The notes below the pieces were generated by a model that searched no databases, was not told the origin of the DNA, and was given only the letters and a program-made list of their open reading frames with translations. Positions 1 to 7,713 of a DNA stretch of 64,000 nucleotides are shown piece after piece (the first letter of the stretch is position 1; every line of letters begins with the position of its first letter). The position numbers and the translations under genes are program-made. Location: contig NZ_JAMZDZ010000001.1 in assembly GCF_024172085.1 (NCBI RefSeq), forward strand, positions 558,001 through 622,000, read 5' to 3'. This stretch comes from Hamadaea flava (GTDB lineage Bacteria > Actinomycetota > Actinomycetes > Mycobacteriales > Micromonosporaceae).

Positions 1-695
1 CGGCCGGCGATCCGGTTCACGCCATAGGTGAGCAGGTAGTGCACGGGAAGGCTGACGAACACGTTGTAGGCCAGGCCCCGGGTGAACCGCCGGCCCGAGG
101 TGAACGTGGGGTTCGCGTGGGCGTACAGGACCCGGCCCTGCTTGCGCAGCCGGCGCAGCTGGTCCAGCTCGTCGCCGCCCTGGGTCAGGTTGGTGTCGTA
201 GCCGGTCCAGGCGTCGCGGCGGAACGCGATGTTGGTCGCGCTGGCGTACATGGCCCGGCCGGTCAGCTTGTAGACGCCGTTGACCGCGCCGAACAGCGTC
301 CGGCCGTACACCCGGCCCCAGCGCGGGCCGTCGGCGTACTCGCACGGGCCGACGACGGCGACGACGTCGGCCCCGGTGCGGAACTGGGCATCGATGCGGC
401 TGAGCCAGTCGCGGCCGTACACGGTGTCGGCGTCGGCCGAGACGACGATCTCGCCCCGCGCTTCGAGCGTGCCGCGCTGCCGGGCGTTGCAGACGCCGGG
501 CGTGGGCTCGGTCACCACCCGCGCACCGAGGTCGCGGGCGATCTGCGCGGTGTCATCCGTGCAGTTGTTGTCGACCACGATGACCTCGAAGCCGCCGTCG
601 AAGTCCTGCTTCTGCAGCGACAGCAGCGCGTCGGCGACGTAGCCGGCCTCGTTGAAGCACGGGATGACGACGCTGAACCTGATCTTCTCTGCCAT
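1..695 (-). CDS. Family-2 glycosyltransferase (C-terminus cut by window edge)
   Basis: This gene reads leftward from ATG at 693-695 and runs off the window, so at least 231 residues are seen. The start of the protein (SVVIPCFNEAGYV) is the usual GT-A nucleotide-sugar fold. It is followed by EVIVVDNNCTDDT and by SADADTVYGRDW, whose DAD is the metal/UDP-sugar binding triad. The family transfers sugar from a nucleotide sugar at the cytoplasmic face of the membrane; donor and acceptor cannot be told here. No membrane segment is clear in the visible part. It diverges from the operon that starts at 906 and is probably unrelated to it. Confidence 0.88.
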   Translation of the reverse strand, partial: MAEKIRFSVVIPCFNEAGYVADALLSLQKQDFDGGFEVIVVDNNCTDDTAQIARDLGARVVTEPTPGVCNARQRGTLEARGEIVVSADADTVYGRDWLSRIDAQFRTGADVVAVVGPCEYADGPRWGRVYGRTLFGAVNGVYKLTGRAMYASATNIAFRRDAWTGYDTNLTQGGDELDQLRRLRKQGRVLYAHANPTFTSGRRFTRGLAYNVFVSLPVHYLLTYGVNRIAG

Positions 696-841
696 GCGGT
701 TCAGTCTTCGGCGTCGGGGCCTGCCTGAACCATCAGGAGCTCCCCCGAGTTGGACGTGGGGTTATCCCCCGTAAGGAGCTGCGCTCAGCCCCAGATCAAG
801 CCCGCTACCCAGGCGAGAGAACCCGGCTGGTGGGGTGAACG

Positions 842-859
842 ACTCAGGGCGACCTGAGT
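842..859. promoter_or_regulatory. Inverted repeat upstream of the 906-6996 operon
   Basis: Seven-base arms ACTCAGG and CCTGAGT are separated by GCGA, about 45 bases before the ATG at 906 and just before the alternative ATG at 870. The position suits an operator or a 5'-leader hairpin. No regulator gene lies in the operon, so the binding protein is unknown. Confidence 0.35.
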
Positions 860-905
860 ACCGGCGCTCATGACCGGGCGGCCCGTCCTGCCGACGATGG
901 AGGCC

Positions 906-1844
906 ATGGACGGGGTTTATCTCGGATCACTGACGTACGCGCTGGGAACCCAGAAGCGGCACGTCCGCGAGTCCGCCGAAGCGGAGCTGCTGCGGTCGGC
1001 CGCGAGCGACCTGGAGGCGGCCGGTTTCCGGTGGCATCACGTATGCGCGCCGGATGAGACGGCATACGACTTGGCGCGCCGGGCGGTGGCGGAGATCGAA
1101 GGAACCAGCGGCCTGCACGACATCGACGCGATCGTCTACGCGACCTGCCTGCCCGAACCGCAGGACGGCCCGATCCGCGACGTCAAGGTGCTGATGGACT
1201 TCCCGGCGAGCCGGTTGCAGGCCGAGTTCGGGCTGCGCGACGCGATCGTGGTCGGGCTGCATCAGCAGGCGTGCACCGGGATGCTCGGTGCGCTGCGGAT
1301 CGCGAAGGCGCTGCTGGCTGCCGAGCCGGAGTTCCGGCGCGTGTTGTGTGTGACCGCCGATCGCTTTCCCGACGGCGCCTGGTACGAGCAGGCGTACAAC
1401 GTGATCTCGGACGGGGCTGCCGCGTGCGTCGTCGGCCGGGAGCCGGACGTGTGCCGGTTGCTCGCCGTTCACCAGATCACCAACGGCGGGCTCGGCCGGG
1501 CAGGCGATGACGAGACCGTCGGCACCTACTTCGCGTACACGCACCGGATCGTGCGGGAGACCGCGGCGCGGATCGGCGTCTTTCCGTCCGAGCTGGACTG
1601 GATCGTCCCGCAGAACACCCACGAGCAGGCGTGGCGGATCGTCGCCCGGCTGCTGGCGGTGGACCACGGGCGGGTGTGGCATCCGTCGCTGCCGGACGTC
1701 GGCCATGTGATCTCCGCCGACGTGGTGGTGAACCTGACCGCGTTGCTGGCCTCGGGCCAGACGCGGCCCGGTCAGCGGATCGCGCTGGCGATGGCCGGGT
1801 TCGGGCTGAACTGGCAGTGCGCGGCGCTGGAGGTGACGAAGTGA
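906..1844 (+). CDS. KAS III-like (thiolase-fold) enzyme, first gene of a carrier-protein operon
   Basis: The protein has 312 residues with a thiolase-fold layout. The nucleophile region is HQQACTGM, giving Cys123, and the usual KAS III start (VYLGSLTYALG) follows the chosen ATG. The other catalytic positions look changed: the segment that normally reads HQAN is PQNTHEQAW (235-243) and the normal Asn loop is GHVISAD (266-272). This suggests acyl transfer, perhaps C-O or C-N bond formation, rather than ordinary fatty-acid condensation; that is inference. In-frame ATGs at 870 and 897 are alternatives and none has a good ribosome site. The gene overlaps the next by 4 bases (GTGA), so it is translationally coupled to it. 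Confidence 0.8.
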   Translation: MDGVYLGSLTYALGTQKRHVRESAEAELLRSAASDLEAAGFRWHHVCAPDETAYDLARRAVAEIEGTSGLHDIDAIVYATCLPEPQDGPIRDVKVLMDFPASRLQAEFGLRDAIVVGLHQQACTGMLGALRIAKALLAAEPEFRRVLCVTADRFPDGAWYEQAYNVISDGAAACVVGREPDVCRLLAVHQITNGGLGRAGDDETVGTYFAYTHRIVRETAARIGVFPSELDWIVPQNTHEQAWRIVARLLAVDHGRVWHPSLPDVGHVISADVVVNLTALLASGQTRPGQRIALAMAGFGLNWQCAALEVTK

Positions 1845-2728
1845 GCGCGTTGGCCACCGCCTTGGCGGAGGTGGCGCCGACGGCCGAGCGGCTGAGCCGG
1901 TTGTCCGAGCGGGCCTTCCAGAATCCCTACACGACAGTCGACTGGCCTTCCACCGTAGAGCCGGAAGCGGACTGGTTCACCAGTCCCGAATACGTCAGCC
2001 TCTACGGCACCGACGTGTGGCCGGGCCTCGACGAGAAGGCTCGCAAGCGACTCGCCTTCCACGAGGCGGCCGGTTTCTACAGCCTCAACATCCATGGCGA
2101 GAAGTCGCTGATGCAGGGCCTCGCCGCCCGGCTGTACCGCAGTGATCTGGCCGCGTTCACCGGCTACCTGCACCATTTCCTCGACGAGGAGAACAAGCAC
2201 AGCGTCTACTTCGGAGGCTTCTGCACCCGATACGCCCGTGTGCACCGGACGCGGCAGCTGCCGTTCGCCACCGAGCGGCCGCGCGATGTGGACGACTTCC
2301 TGTTCTTCGCCAAGACGATGATCTTCGAGGAGATCGTCGACCACTGCAATCGCATCCAGGCCCGGGATCGGCGGTTGCATCCGCTGGCGCGGTTCATCAA
2401 CGACAGCCATCACCGGGACGAGGCCCGACATCTGGCCTTCGGTCGGCAGTTGACCGCCGCGCTCTGGGCGGCGGCGGCACCGGGCTGGGAGCCGGCGGTG
2501 ATCGACGAGATCCGCGCCGACCTCCACCGTTTCCTTGCTGCCAGCTGGCGTGACTACTACCACCCCGACGTCTACGCCGACGCCGGCTTCGCCGAACCCT
2601 GGGAACTGGCCGACCTGGCCTGGTGTACGCCCGCGCAACGGGAGCATCGGCGGCGGGTCTCGGCCAAGTGCCTGCGGGTGCTGACGGCGGCCGGCGTACT
2701 GACCGAGGAGCCGTCCGATGCCTTCTGA
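1841..2728 (+). CDS. AurF-like di-iron N-oxygenase
   Basis: GTG at 1841 overlaps the stop of the upstream gene and gives 295 residues. Ligand motifs of the AurF family are visible in order: Glu87 (HGEKSL), FLDEENKH (116-120, the EExxH), IFEEIVDH (163-168) and HHRDEARH (190-197, the DExxH). AurF enzymes use a di-iron centre and oxygen to oxidise aryl or alkyl amines to hydroxylamine, nitroso or nitro groups. The substrate here is probably an amine held on the carrier protein encoded next; that is inference from gene order. The 3' end overlaps the carrier-protein gene by 11 bases. Confidence 0.85.
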   Translation: MSALATALAEVAPTAERLSRLSERAFQNPYTTVDWPSTVEPEADWFTSPEYVSLYGTDVWPGLDEKARKRLAFHEAAGFYSLNIHGEKSLMQGLAARLYRSDLAAFTGYLHHFLDEENKHSVYFGGFCTRYARVHRTRQLPFATERPRDVDDFLFFAKTMIFEEIVDHCNRIQARDRRLHPLARFINDSHHRDEARHLAFGRQLTAALWAAAAPGWEPAVIDEIRADLHRFLAASWRDYYHPDVYADAGFAEPWELADLAWCTPAQREHRRRVSAKCLRVLTAAGVLTEEPSDAF

Positions 2729-2960
2729 GACCGAGATCCGGCAGGCGTTGCGAACGTTCGTCGCCCGGCACGCCGGAGACGTCGCGATCACCGACCAGAC
2801 CGCGCTGTTCACGGTGCGCGTCCTGCGGTCGATCCACCTGCCCGAGCTGATCATGCTGCTCGAACGGCTGCGCGGTGCGCCGATCGACGTCGAGCAGCTG
2901 CGGATCGGCGACTTCGACAGCATCGACGCGATGCTCACCCGCTTCGGGAGACCCGCATGA
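2718..2960 (+). CDS. Acyl/aminoacyl carrier protein
   Basis: An 80-residue acidic helical protein of carrier-protein size. The phosphopantetheine site is not the textbook DSL: the matching place reads VLRSIHLPELI with Ser38 at the head of helix II. The tail IGDFDSIDAMLTRF is typical of helices III and IV in small carrier proteins. It sits directly before a class II synthetase-like ligase, the arrangement known for stand-alone aminoacyl carrier proteins. It overlaps both neighbours (11 bases upstream, 4 downstream), which suggests equal synthesis. Whether Ser38 is modified is inferred from position. Confidence 0.75.
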   Translation: MPSETEIRQALRTFVARHAGDVAITDQTALFTVRVLRSIHLPELIMLLERLRGAPIDVEQLRIGDFDSIDAMLTRFGRPA

Positions 2961-3835
2961 CCACGCTCGCCGACCTCACCGACCTCGGGCTGCGCTGGGA
3001 CGCGTACGGCCAGTCCGGGCTGTCCGGTCCGCTGCTGCGCCTCGCCGACGACCTCGATCTGGCGCTGCGCCGGCTGGCCGGGAGCTGGGACGCCGTCGAG
3101 GAACAACCGCCTGCGACGCTGCCTGCAGCGGACCTCACCAGTCACCTGCGCGCCTTCCCGCACCAGGCCACCTTCACGATGGGGCTCGAACCCGGCGACG
3201 TCAATCTCGGCGAGTTCGCCGACGGCCCGGTGGTCGACCCGGCCGGATCCGTCGTGCTCACGCGCACCGGCCCGGTCACGACCGTCCTCACTCCGGCTGC
3301 CTGCTTCCACGTGTACGCGCAACGCCGGGGTGTGCAGCTGGCCGAGGCGGCGTACGTGACGACGCGGTCCACGTGCTTCCGCCGCGAGGAGCGCTACGAG
3401 CCGCTTCAGCGGCAGTGGAGTTTCGCGATGCGGGAGATCGTCTGCCTCGGCACCTCGGCCGAGGCGGCGTCGTTCCTCACCGACACCCGGACGCTGGCCG
3501 ACGACTTCAGCCGGTTGGTCGATCTGCCGCTGGACTGGTCGCCCGCGACCGATCCGTTCTTCCGGCCGCACCTCCAGCCCGGGTTCCTGATGCAACGCGT
3601 ACAGCTGGTCAAGCACGAGGCGGCCTATGGCGCGTTGGCGCTCGCCTCGGCCAACCGGCACCACTCGCATTTCGGCTCCACCTTCGGCATCTCGCGGGAC
3701 GGTGTGCCGGCGTCGACGGCGTGTGTCGCCTTCGGCCTCGAACGCTGGCTGTACGCCCTGGTCGACCGGCACGGCACCGACCCGGGTAGCTGGCCGGACC
3801 TGGTGGCGGCGGCGGAGCAGGCGGTGGCCCGATGA
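2957..3835 (+). CDS. Amino acid:[carrier protein] ligase, class II aaRS-like
   Basis: The 292-residue protein is a catalytic core of a class II, seryl-tRNA-synthetase-like enzyme with no tRNA-binding arm. Motif 2 is TCFRREERYEPLQRQW (139-154) and motif 3 is AFGLERWLYAL (258-268). Known members (described from Bradyrhizobium and Agrobacterium) activate glycine or alanine with ATP and load it on a carrier protein, using a zinc held by Cys-Glu-Cys. Cys116, Glu160 and Cys256 fall at matching places here. The partner is almost certainly the adjacent carrier protein. The amino acid used cannot be read from sequence. Four-base ATGA overlaps join it to both neighbours. Confidence 0.85.
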   Translation: MTTLADLTDLGLRWDAYGQSGLSGPLLRLADDLDLALRRLAGSWDAVEEQPPATLPAADLTSHLRAFPHQATFTMGLEPGDVNLGEFADGPVVDPAGSVVLTRTGPVTTVLTPAACFHVYAQRRGVQLAEAAYVTTRSTCFRREERYEPLQRQWSFAMREIVCLGTSAEAASFLTDTRTLADDFSRLVDLPLDWSPATDPFFRPHLQPGFLMQRVQLVKHEAAYGALALASANRHHSHFGSTFGISRDGVPASTACVAFGLERWLYALVDRHGTDPGSWPDLVAAAEQAVAR

Positions 3836-4887
3836 CGACGCTGATCACCGGCGCGGACGGCTATCTGGGCCGCCGCATCGCCACCGCCCTGGCCGCCGAC
3901 GACGACCTCGTGCTGGCCGTACGCGCGGCGGACAACGCCGAGCTGAACCGGAAACGCGCCAAGCTCGCCCACCTGCCCGGGGCCGAGGTCGTCCCGGCCG
4001 ATCTGCGCGACGGCGACCCGTTCGCGTACGTGGATCCCCGACGGATCACGCGGATCGTCCACGCGGCCGCGCTGATTCGGTTCGACCTTAAGCGCGACCG
4101 CGCCGAGCAGGTCAACGTGACCGGCACGGCCCGCGTACGCCAGTTCGCGGAGCGCTGTGGCGACCTCGACCGGCTCGTCTTCCTGTCCACCCTGTACGCC
4201 GCCGGCCGCCGCCACGGCGAAGTACGCGAGACGCGGCTGACCGACGCCGGGTTCGCCAACCATTACGAGTGGTCGAAGTGGGCGGCCGAGGAGGTCCTGC
4301 TCGCCTCGGATCTGCCACTGACCGTGCTGCGCCTGCCGACGGTGATCGCCGAGGACGACAGCGGCGCGATCGGTCAGTTCAACGTCTTCCACCACACGTT
4401 GCGGCTGTTCCATCAGGGGCTGCTGACGCTGCTGCCCGGCGACCCGGCGACGCCGCTGAGCCTGGCCACCGCCGAGTTCACGGTGGACGCCGTGCGGGCG
4501 ATGCTCGCGGCCGATCCGGGGATCTACCACGTCTGCGGCGGGGCGCTGCCGCTCGGCACAGTGATCGACACGGCGTTCACCGTGTTCGAGCGGGATCCGG
4601 CGTTCCTGCGGCGGATGCTGCCCCGGCCGTTGCCGTGCGACCGGGCTGCGTTCCTCGACCTGGCCGACGCGGCCCGGCGGCTGCGCGGCGGCCCGCTGCA
4701 ACCGGCGCTGACCTCGATGCTCCCCTTCGCCGAACAGCTCTACCTGCCCAAGACTTTCCGGACCGACCGGCTGCGCGCCGCCTGGCCCGGATATCGCGAG
4801 CCCGACCCCGTCGCCGTCATCGCGGCGGCCACCGGCGCTCTGCTCGCGGCGCCGGTCGAGAGGAGACGCCATGCTGCAGCGCGTTGA
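3832..4887 (+). CDS. Extended SDR, thioester-reductase-like
   Basis: The protein has 351 residues. The N-terminus is a Rossmann fold with TGADGYLGRR (6-15), and the active-site set follows: FLST (117-120) and YEWSK (145-149, YxxxK). The layout (DPRRITRIVHAAALIRFD, then NVTGTARV) is that of NAD(P)-dependent extended SDRs related to thioester reductases of carrier-protein pathways. It could release the carrier-bound product as an aldehyde or alcohol, or act as an epimerase/dehydrogenase on a free intermediate. The first reading fits the neighbours but is inference. It overlaps the next gene by 17 bases. Confidence 0.75.
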   Translation: MTTLITGADGYLGRRIATALAADDDLVLAVRAADNAELNRKRAKLAHLPGAEVVPADLRDGDPFAYVDPRRITRIVHAAALIRFDLKRDRAEQVNVTGTARVRQFAERCGDLDRLVFLSTLYAAGRRHGEVRETRLTDAGFANHYEWSKWAAEEVLLASDLPLTVLRLPTVIAEDDSGAIGQFNVFHHTLRLFHQGLLTLLPGDPATPLSLATAEFTVDAVRAMLAADPGIYHVCGGALPLGTVIDTAFTVFERDPAFLRRMLPRPLPCDRAAFLDLADAARRLRGGPLQPALTSMLPFAEQLYLPKTFRTDRLRAAWPGYREPDPVAVIAAATGALLAAPVERRRHAAAR

Positions 4888-5959
4888 ACTGCCCGGAGCG
4901 GTCGACGATCGGCTGTTCTTCGCCCAGGTCCGGGAGGACCCGCAGGTCGAGATCGACGCCTTCGCCGGGCGCTGGGACGGCCCGATCGCCGTGGTCAGCT
5001 CGGCCGGATGCACCGCGTTGTCCCTGGTCGCCGCAGGTGCGCCGGACGTCACCGGGGTGGACGTCAACCGTACGCAGAACCATCTCGTCGAGTTCAAGGC
5101 GGCCGCGGTCGACCGGCTGGATCGGCGTACGGCGCTGGGCCTGCTCGGGGCGGTCCCGATGAGCGCCGACGACCGGCGGTACGCGTACCGGGGCATCCGC
5201 GGAGTGCTGAGCTCGGCGGCGAGCGGCTATTGGGACGGCCGTCCCGCCGCCGTCGGCCGGGGTGTGCTCCAGTCCGGCGTCACCGAGCGGCTGATGCGCC
5301 TGATCGCCCGCGTCGTACGCACGACGCACCGCCGCCGGGTGCCGGACTTGCTCCGGCTGTCCACCATCGACGATCAACGACGGTTCTATCGCGACGAGTG
5401 GGACTCGCCGGCCTGGCGGGCGCTGTTCCGGGTGCTGTGCAACCGGCTGGTGCTGCGGCGGGCGTACGACGAGCGGTTCTTCGCCCACGTCGAGGACGGA
5501 ACCTACGCGGCTCACTTCCACGCCGTCGCCGAGCACACGCTGAGCGACCTCTCGGTGTCCGACAACTACTTCCTGCACTACCTGCTCACGGGCAGCTATC
5601 CGGTGACGAGCCGGCCGCCCTACCTGGCCGGCTCCGTCCCGGTCGGTCGGCTCGACCTCGTCGACGCCGCGTTCACCGACTATCTGCGTACGCGGCCGGA
5701 CCACAGCATGGCCGGTTTCGCCTTGTCGAACATCTGCGAATGGCTGACCGCCGAACAGATCGACGACCTGTTCGCCGAGATCGTCCGAACGGCCCGGCCC
5801 GGCGCCCGGCTCGTCTTCCGCAACTTCGTCGGCTGGACCGAGGTGCCCGAGCGCTGGCGCGACGCCGTACGCGAGGACCGCCCGCTCGGCGAACGGATGA
5901 TCCGCGCCGACCGCAGTCTGTGCCAGCGTCGTGTCGCCGTCTGCGAGGTGGCCGCATGA
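4871..5959 (+). CDS. DUF3419 / BtaA-like 3-amino-3-carboxypropyl transferase
   Basis: A 362-residue protein of the DUF3419 family, whose best-known member BtaA moves the 3-amino-3-carboxypropyl group of S-adenosylmethionine to diacylglycerol during betaine-lipid synthesis. The SAM-binding part is VVSSAGCTALSLVAAG then VTGVDVNRTQNHLVEFKAA (41-78). A second conserved block is VSDNYFLHYLLTG. ATG at 4871 is preceded by AGGAGA. There is no BtaB-type N-methyltransferase nearby, so betaine lipid is unlikely. In this operon it may instead alkylate a pathway intermediate with the homoserine-like unit; that is inference. Confidence 0.75.
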   Translation: MLQRVELPGAVDDRLFFAQVREDPQVEIDAFAGRWDGPIAVVSSAGCTALSLVAAGAPDVTGVDVNRTQNHLVEFKAAAVDRLDRRTALGLLGAVPMSADDRRYAYRGIRGVLSSAASGYWDGRPAAVGRGVLQSGVTERLMRLIARVVRTTHRRRVPDLLRLSTIDDQRRFYRDEWDSPAWRALFRVLCNRLVLRRAYDERFFAHVEDGTYAAHFHAVAEHTLSDLSVSDNYFLHYLLTGSYPVTSRPPYLAGSVPVGRLDLVDAAFTDYLRTRPDHSMAGFALSNICEWLTAEQIDDLFAEIVRTARPGARLVFRNFVGWTEVPERWRDAVREDRPLGERMIRADRSLCQRRVAVCEVAA

Positions 5960-6996
5960 GAGTCCGTGACGCTCGCCCCACCGACAACGACGCCTTGGTG
6001 AGCCTGGCCGCGCAGTCCACGATGGATGGCGACCTCGCGCTGCGGTTCGACCGCGAACCTGACTACTTCGCGCTGAACCGCCTCGCCGGGGACACCTGGC
6101 GGGTCGGCGTGGTCGACGGCGACGCCGGGCCGCTCGGGTGCATCGCGGTCGCCCGCCGGACCGCGTTCCTGGACGGCGAACCGGGCGAGATCGCGTACGT
6201 CGGCGACCTGAAGGTCCACCCGGACTTCCGGCGGCGGGGCGTCGCCCGCTCGCTCGGGCATTGGGCGTACGCCGCCGCACAAGATCTGGTGGGTCCGCAC
6301 GCGCCGATGATCTCGACGGTGCTGGCGGGCAACGACGCCGCCGCGACGCTGGCCCTGGGCTTCCTCCCGGGCGTGACCCGCTGGGCGACCATCCGCTCCG
6401 CCAGCGTCGACCTGCTGACCCGGCACCGGCCGCGCCTTTCGGATCTCGGCGTACGCCTCGCCGAACCGTCCGACGAACCGGAGATGGTCAAGCTCTGGCA
6501 CCGGCTGGCGACGCGACGGCAGTTCGCGCCCGTCCTCGCCGGTCTCCCGTTCGGCCAGCCCGGTCTGGAGTACCTGCTGGCCCGGCGGCCGGACGGCGAC
6601 CTGGCCGGCTTCGTCGGGCTGTGGGACCAGCACGACATCAAGCAGATGCGCGTGATGGGCTACTCCCCCAGGCTGGCCGCCATCCGCCTCGCGTTCAACC
6701 TTGCCGCCCCGTTGTTCGGCACGCCGCGGTTGCCGAAGCCGGGCGGAGCGCTCGGCTACCGCACGGCGGTCAACGTGTGCGCCGACACCCCGGAGACACT
6801 GCGTACGCTGCTGCGCCACGGCTGCGACCGGCTCCACGGGAAGTACTCGTTCCTCACCGTCGGCCTGGACACCCGCGATCCGCTGGCCTGGGCGCTGACC
6901 GGGTTGCGCGCCCAGCCGACCGACGTCGACCTGCTGGTGCTGAACGGTCCCCGCGACCGGGACGCGTCCGTCCACTTCGAAATCGCCACGGTCTGA
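5956..6996 (+). CDS. GNAT-family acetyltransferase, last gene of the operon
   Basis: 346 residues with an N-terminal GNAT domain. The acetyl-CoA loop is seen in VGDLKVHPDFRRRGVARSLG. The second half (from about residue 155, VRLAEPSDEPEMVKLWHRL) resembles a second, degenerate GNAT fold. The start ATG overlaps the DUF3419 stop (ATGA), so it is translated with the pathway. A role in N-acylating the product, or in self-protection, is plausible but not shown. Confidence 0.75.
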   Translation: MRVRDARPTDNDALVSLAAQSTMDGDLALRFDREPDYFALNRLAGDTWRVGVVDGDAGPLGCIAVARRTAFLDGEPGEIAYVGDLKVHPDFRRRGVARSLGHWAYAAAQDLVGPHAPMISTVLAGNDAAATLALGFLPGVTRWATIRSASVDLLTRHRPRLSDLGVRLAEPSDEPEMVKLWHRLATRRQFAPVLAGLPFGQPGLEYLLARRPDGDLAGFVGLWDQHDIKQMRVMGYSPRLAAIRLAFNLAAPLFGTPRLPKPGGALGYRTAVNVCADTPETLRTLLRHGCDRLHGKYSFLTVGLDTRDPLAWALTGLRAQPTDVDLLVLNGPRDRDASVHFEIATV

Positions 6997-7018
6997 CGAC
7001 GCTGTCGGTGGCCGCCGC

Positions 7019-7024
7019 TAGAGT
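7019..7024 (+). promoter_or_regulatory. -10 box TAGAGT for a leaderless transcript
   Basis: TAGAGT ends 7 bases before the ATG at 7032, the spacing of leaderless actinobacterial mRNAs. No ribosome site lies between. It separates transcription of the 7032 gene from the preceding operon. Confidence 0.4.
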
Positions 7025-7031
7025 GCCGCGC

Positions 7032-7685
7032 ATGACTTTGAGTCGCGGCTGGGTCTCCGCCGGATTGGGACCCCATCGTCCGGTGAGCGGAACCTACGGC
7101 TTCGATCCCGCCACGGACCTCCCCGCGCTACCGCTGGACCACCCGGGCGGGCTCCACGCCTGGATGACCGAACTGGTCCCGCTGAACGAGCTGGCCAAGG
7201 GCCGCTACGGGATGGCCACGCTGGGCGGGCCGGTCAGCATAGCGGGGCACCGGGCCGCGCTGCCCGACTCGTTCATCGCCTTCATGAAAGACTCGGCGCT
7301 GCGCGACTCCGTTCCCACCTGCACCTCGTGCTACTGGGAAAGCGACCTGCCGGCCGCACCCAGCCCGGTCACCGAAGGCGCCACCCTCGTCCGCTTCCTC
7401 AACGACCAGCAGGGCTGCCTCTTCTGGTACCTGCACCTGCTCCCCTCCGGCGCGCACGAGGTCGTCTGCGGCGGCATCGCGTACGACTGCGAAGAGGCCG
7501 AACCGCACGAGGCAGCCGAAGACCTTCTGCTCGTGGCCGACGACTTCGACGAGTTCATCGCCCGCTTCTGGATCGAGAACCTCGCCTGGTACGAGGTGGT
7601 CGGCCAGAAGCGAGCCGAGGACGAGCTGTCGCCGCCGGTACGCGACTACGTCCGCCAGCTCGGCCCCGTCGACGAACTCAGCTGA
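7032..7685 (+). CDS. Conserved hypothetical protein, possibly SUKH/SMI1-like
   Basis: 217 residues, soluble, acidic, with no signal peptide or membrane segment. It has a cysteine pair (PTCTSCYWES) and the run RFLNDQQGCLFWYLHLLPSG, followed by an acidic stretch DDFDEFIARFWIENLAWYEV near the end. The DEFI..FWIEN tail recalls SMI1/KNR4 (SUKH) folds, but the match is weak. It has its own leaderless-type promoter and is convergent with the DUF1152 gene. Confidence 0.6.
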   Translation: MTLSRGWVSAGLGPHRPVSGTYGFDPATDLPALPLDHPGGLHAWMTELVPLNELAKGRYGMATLGGPVSIAGHRAALPDSFIAFMKDSALRDSVPTCTSCYWESDLPAAPSPVTEGATLVRFLNDQQGCLFWYLHLLPSGAHEVVCGGIAYDCEEAEPHEAAEDLLLVADDFDEFIARFWIENLAWYEVVGQKRAEDELSPPVRDYVRQLGPVDELS

Positions 7686-7713
7686 CCTGACCCGGTTACC
7701 CGGCCACCCGGTG

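Noticed and set aside
1772-3772. 666-residue minus-strand ORF opposite the biosynthetic operon
   Set aside because: Antisense shadow; the plus strand has recognisable AurF, carrier protein and ligase motifs.
4817-6280. Minus-strand ORF of 487 residues
   Set aside because: Shadow of the DUF3419 and GNAT genes, which have clear motifs and coupled starts on the plus strand.
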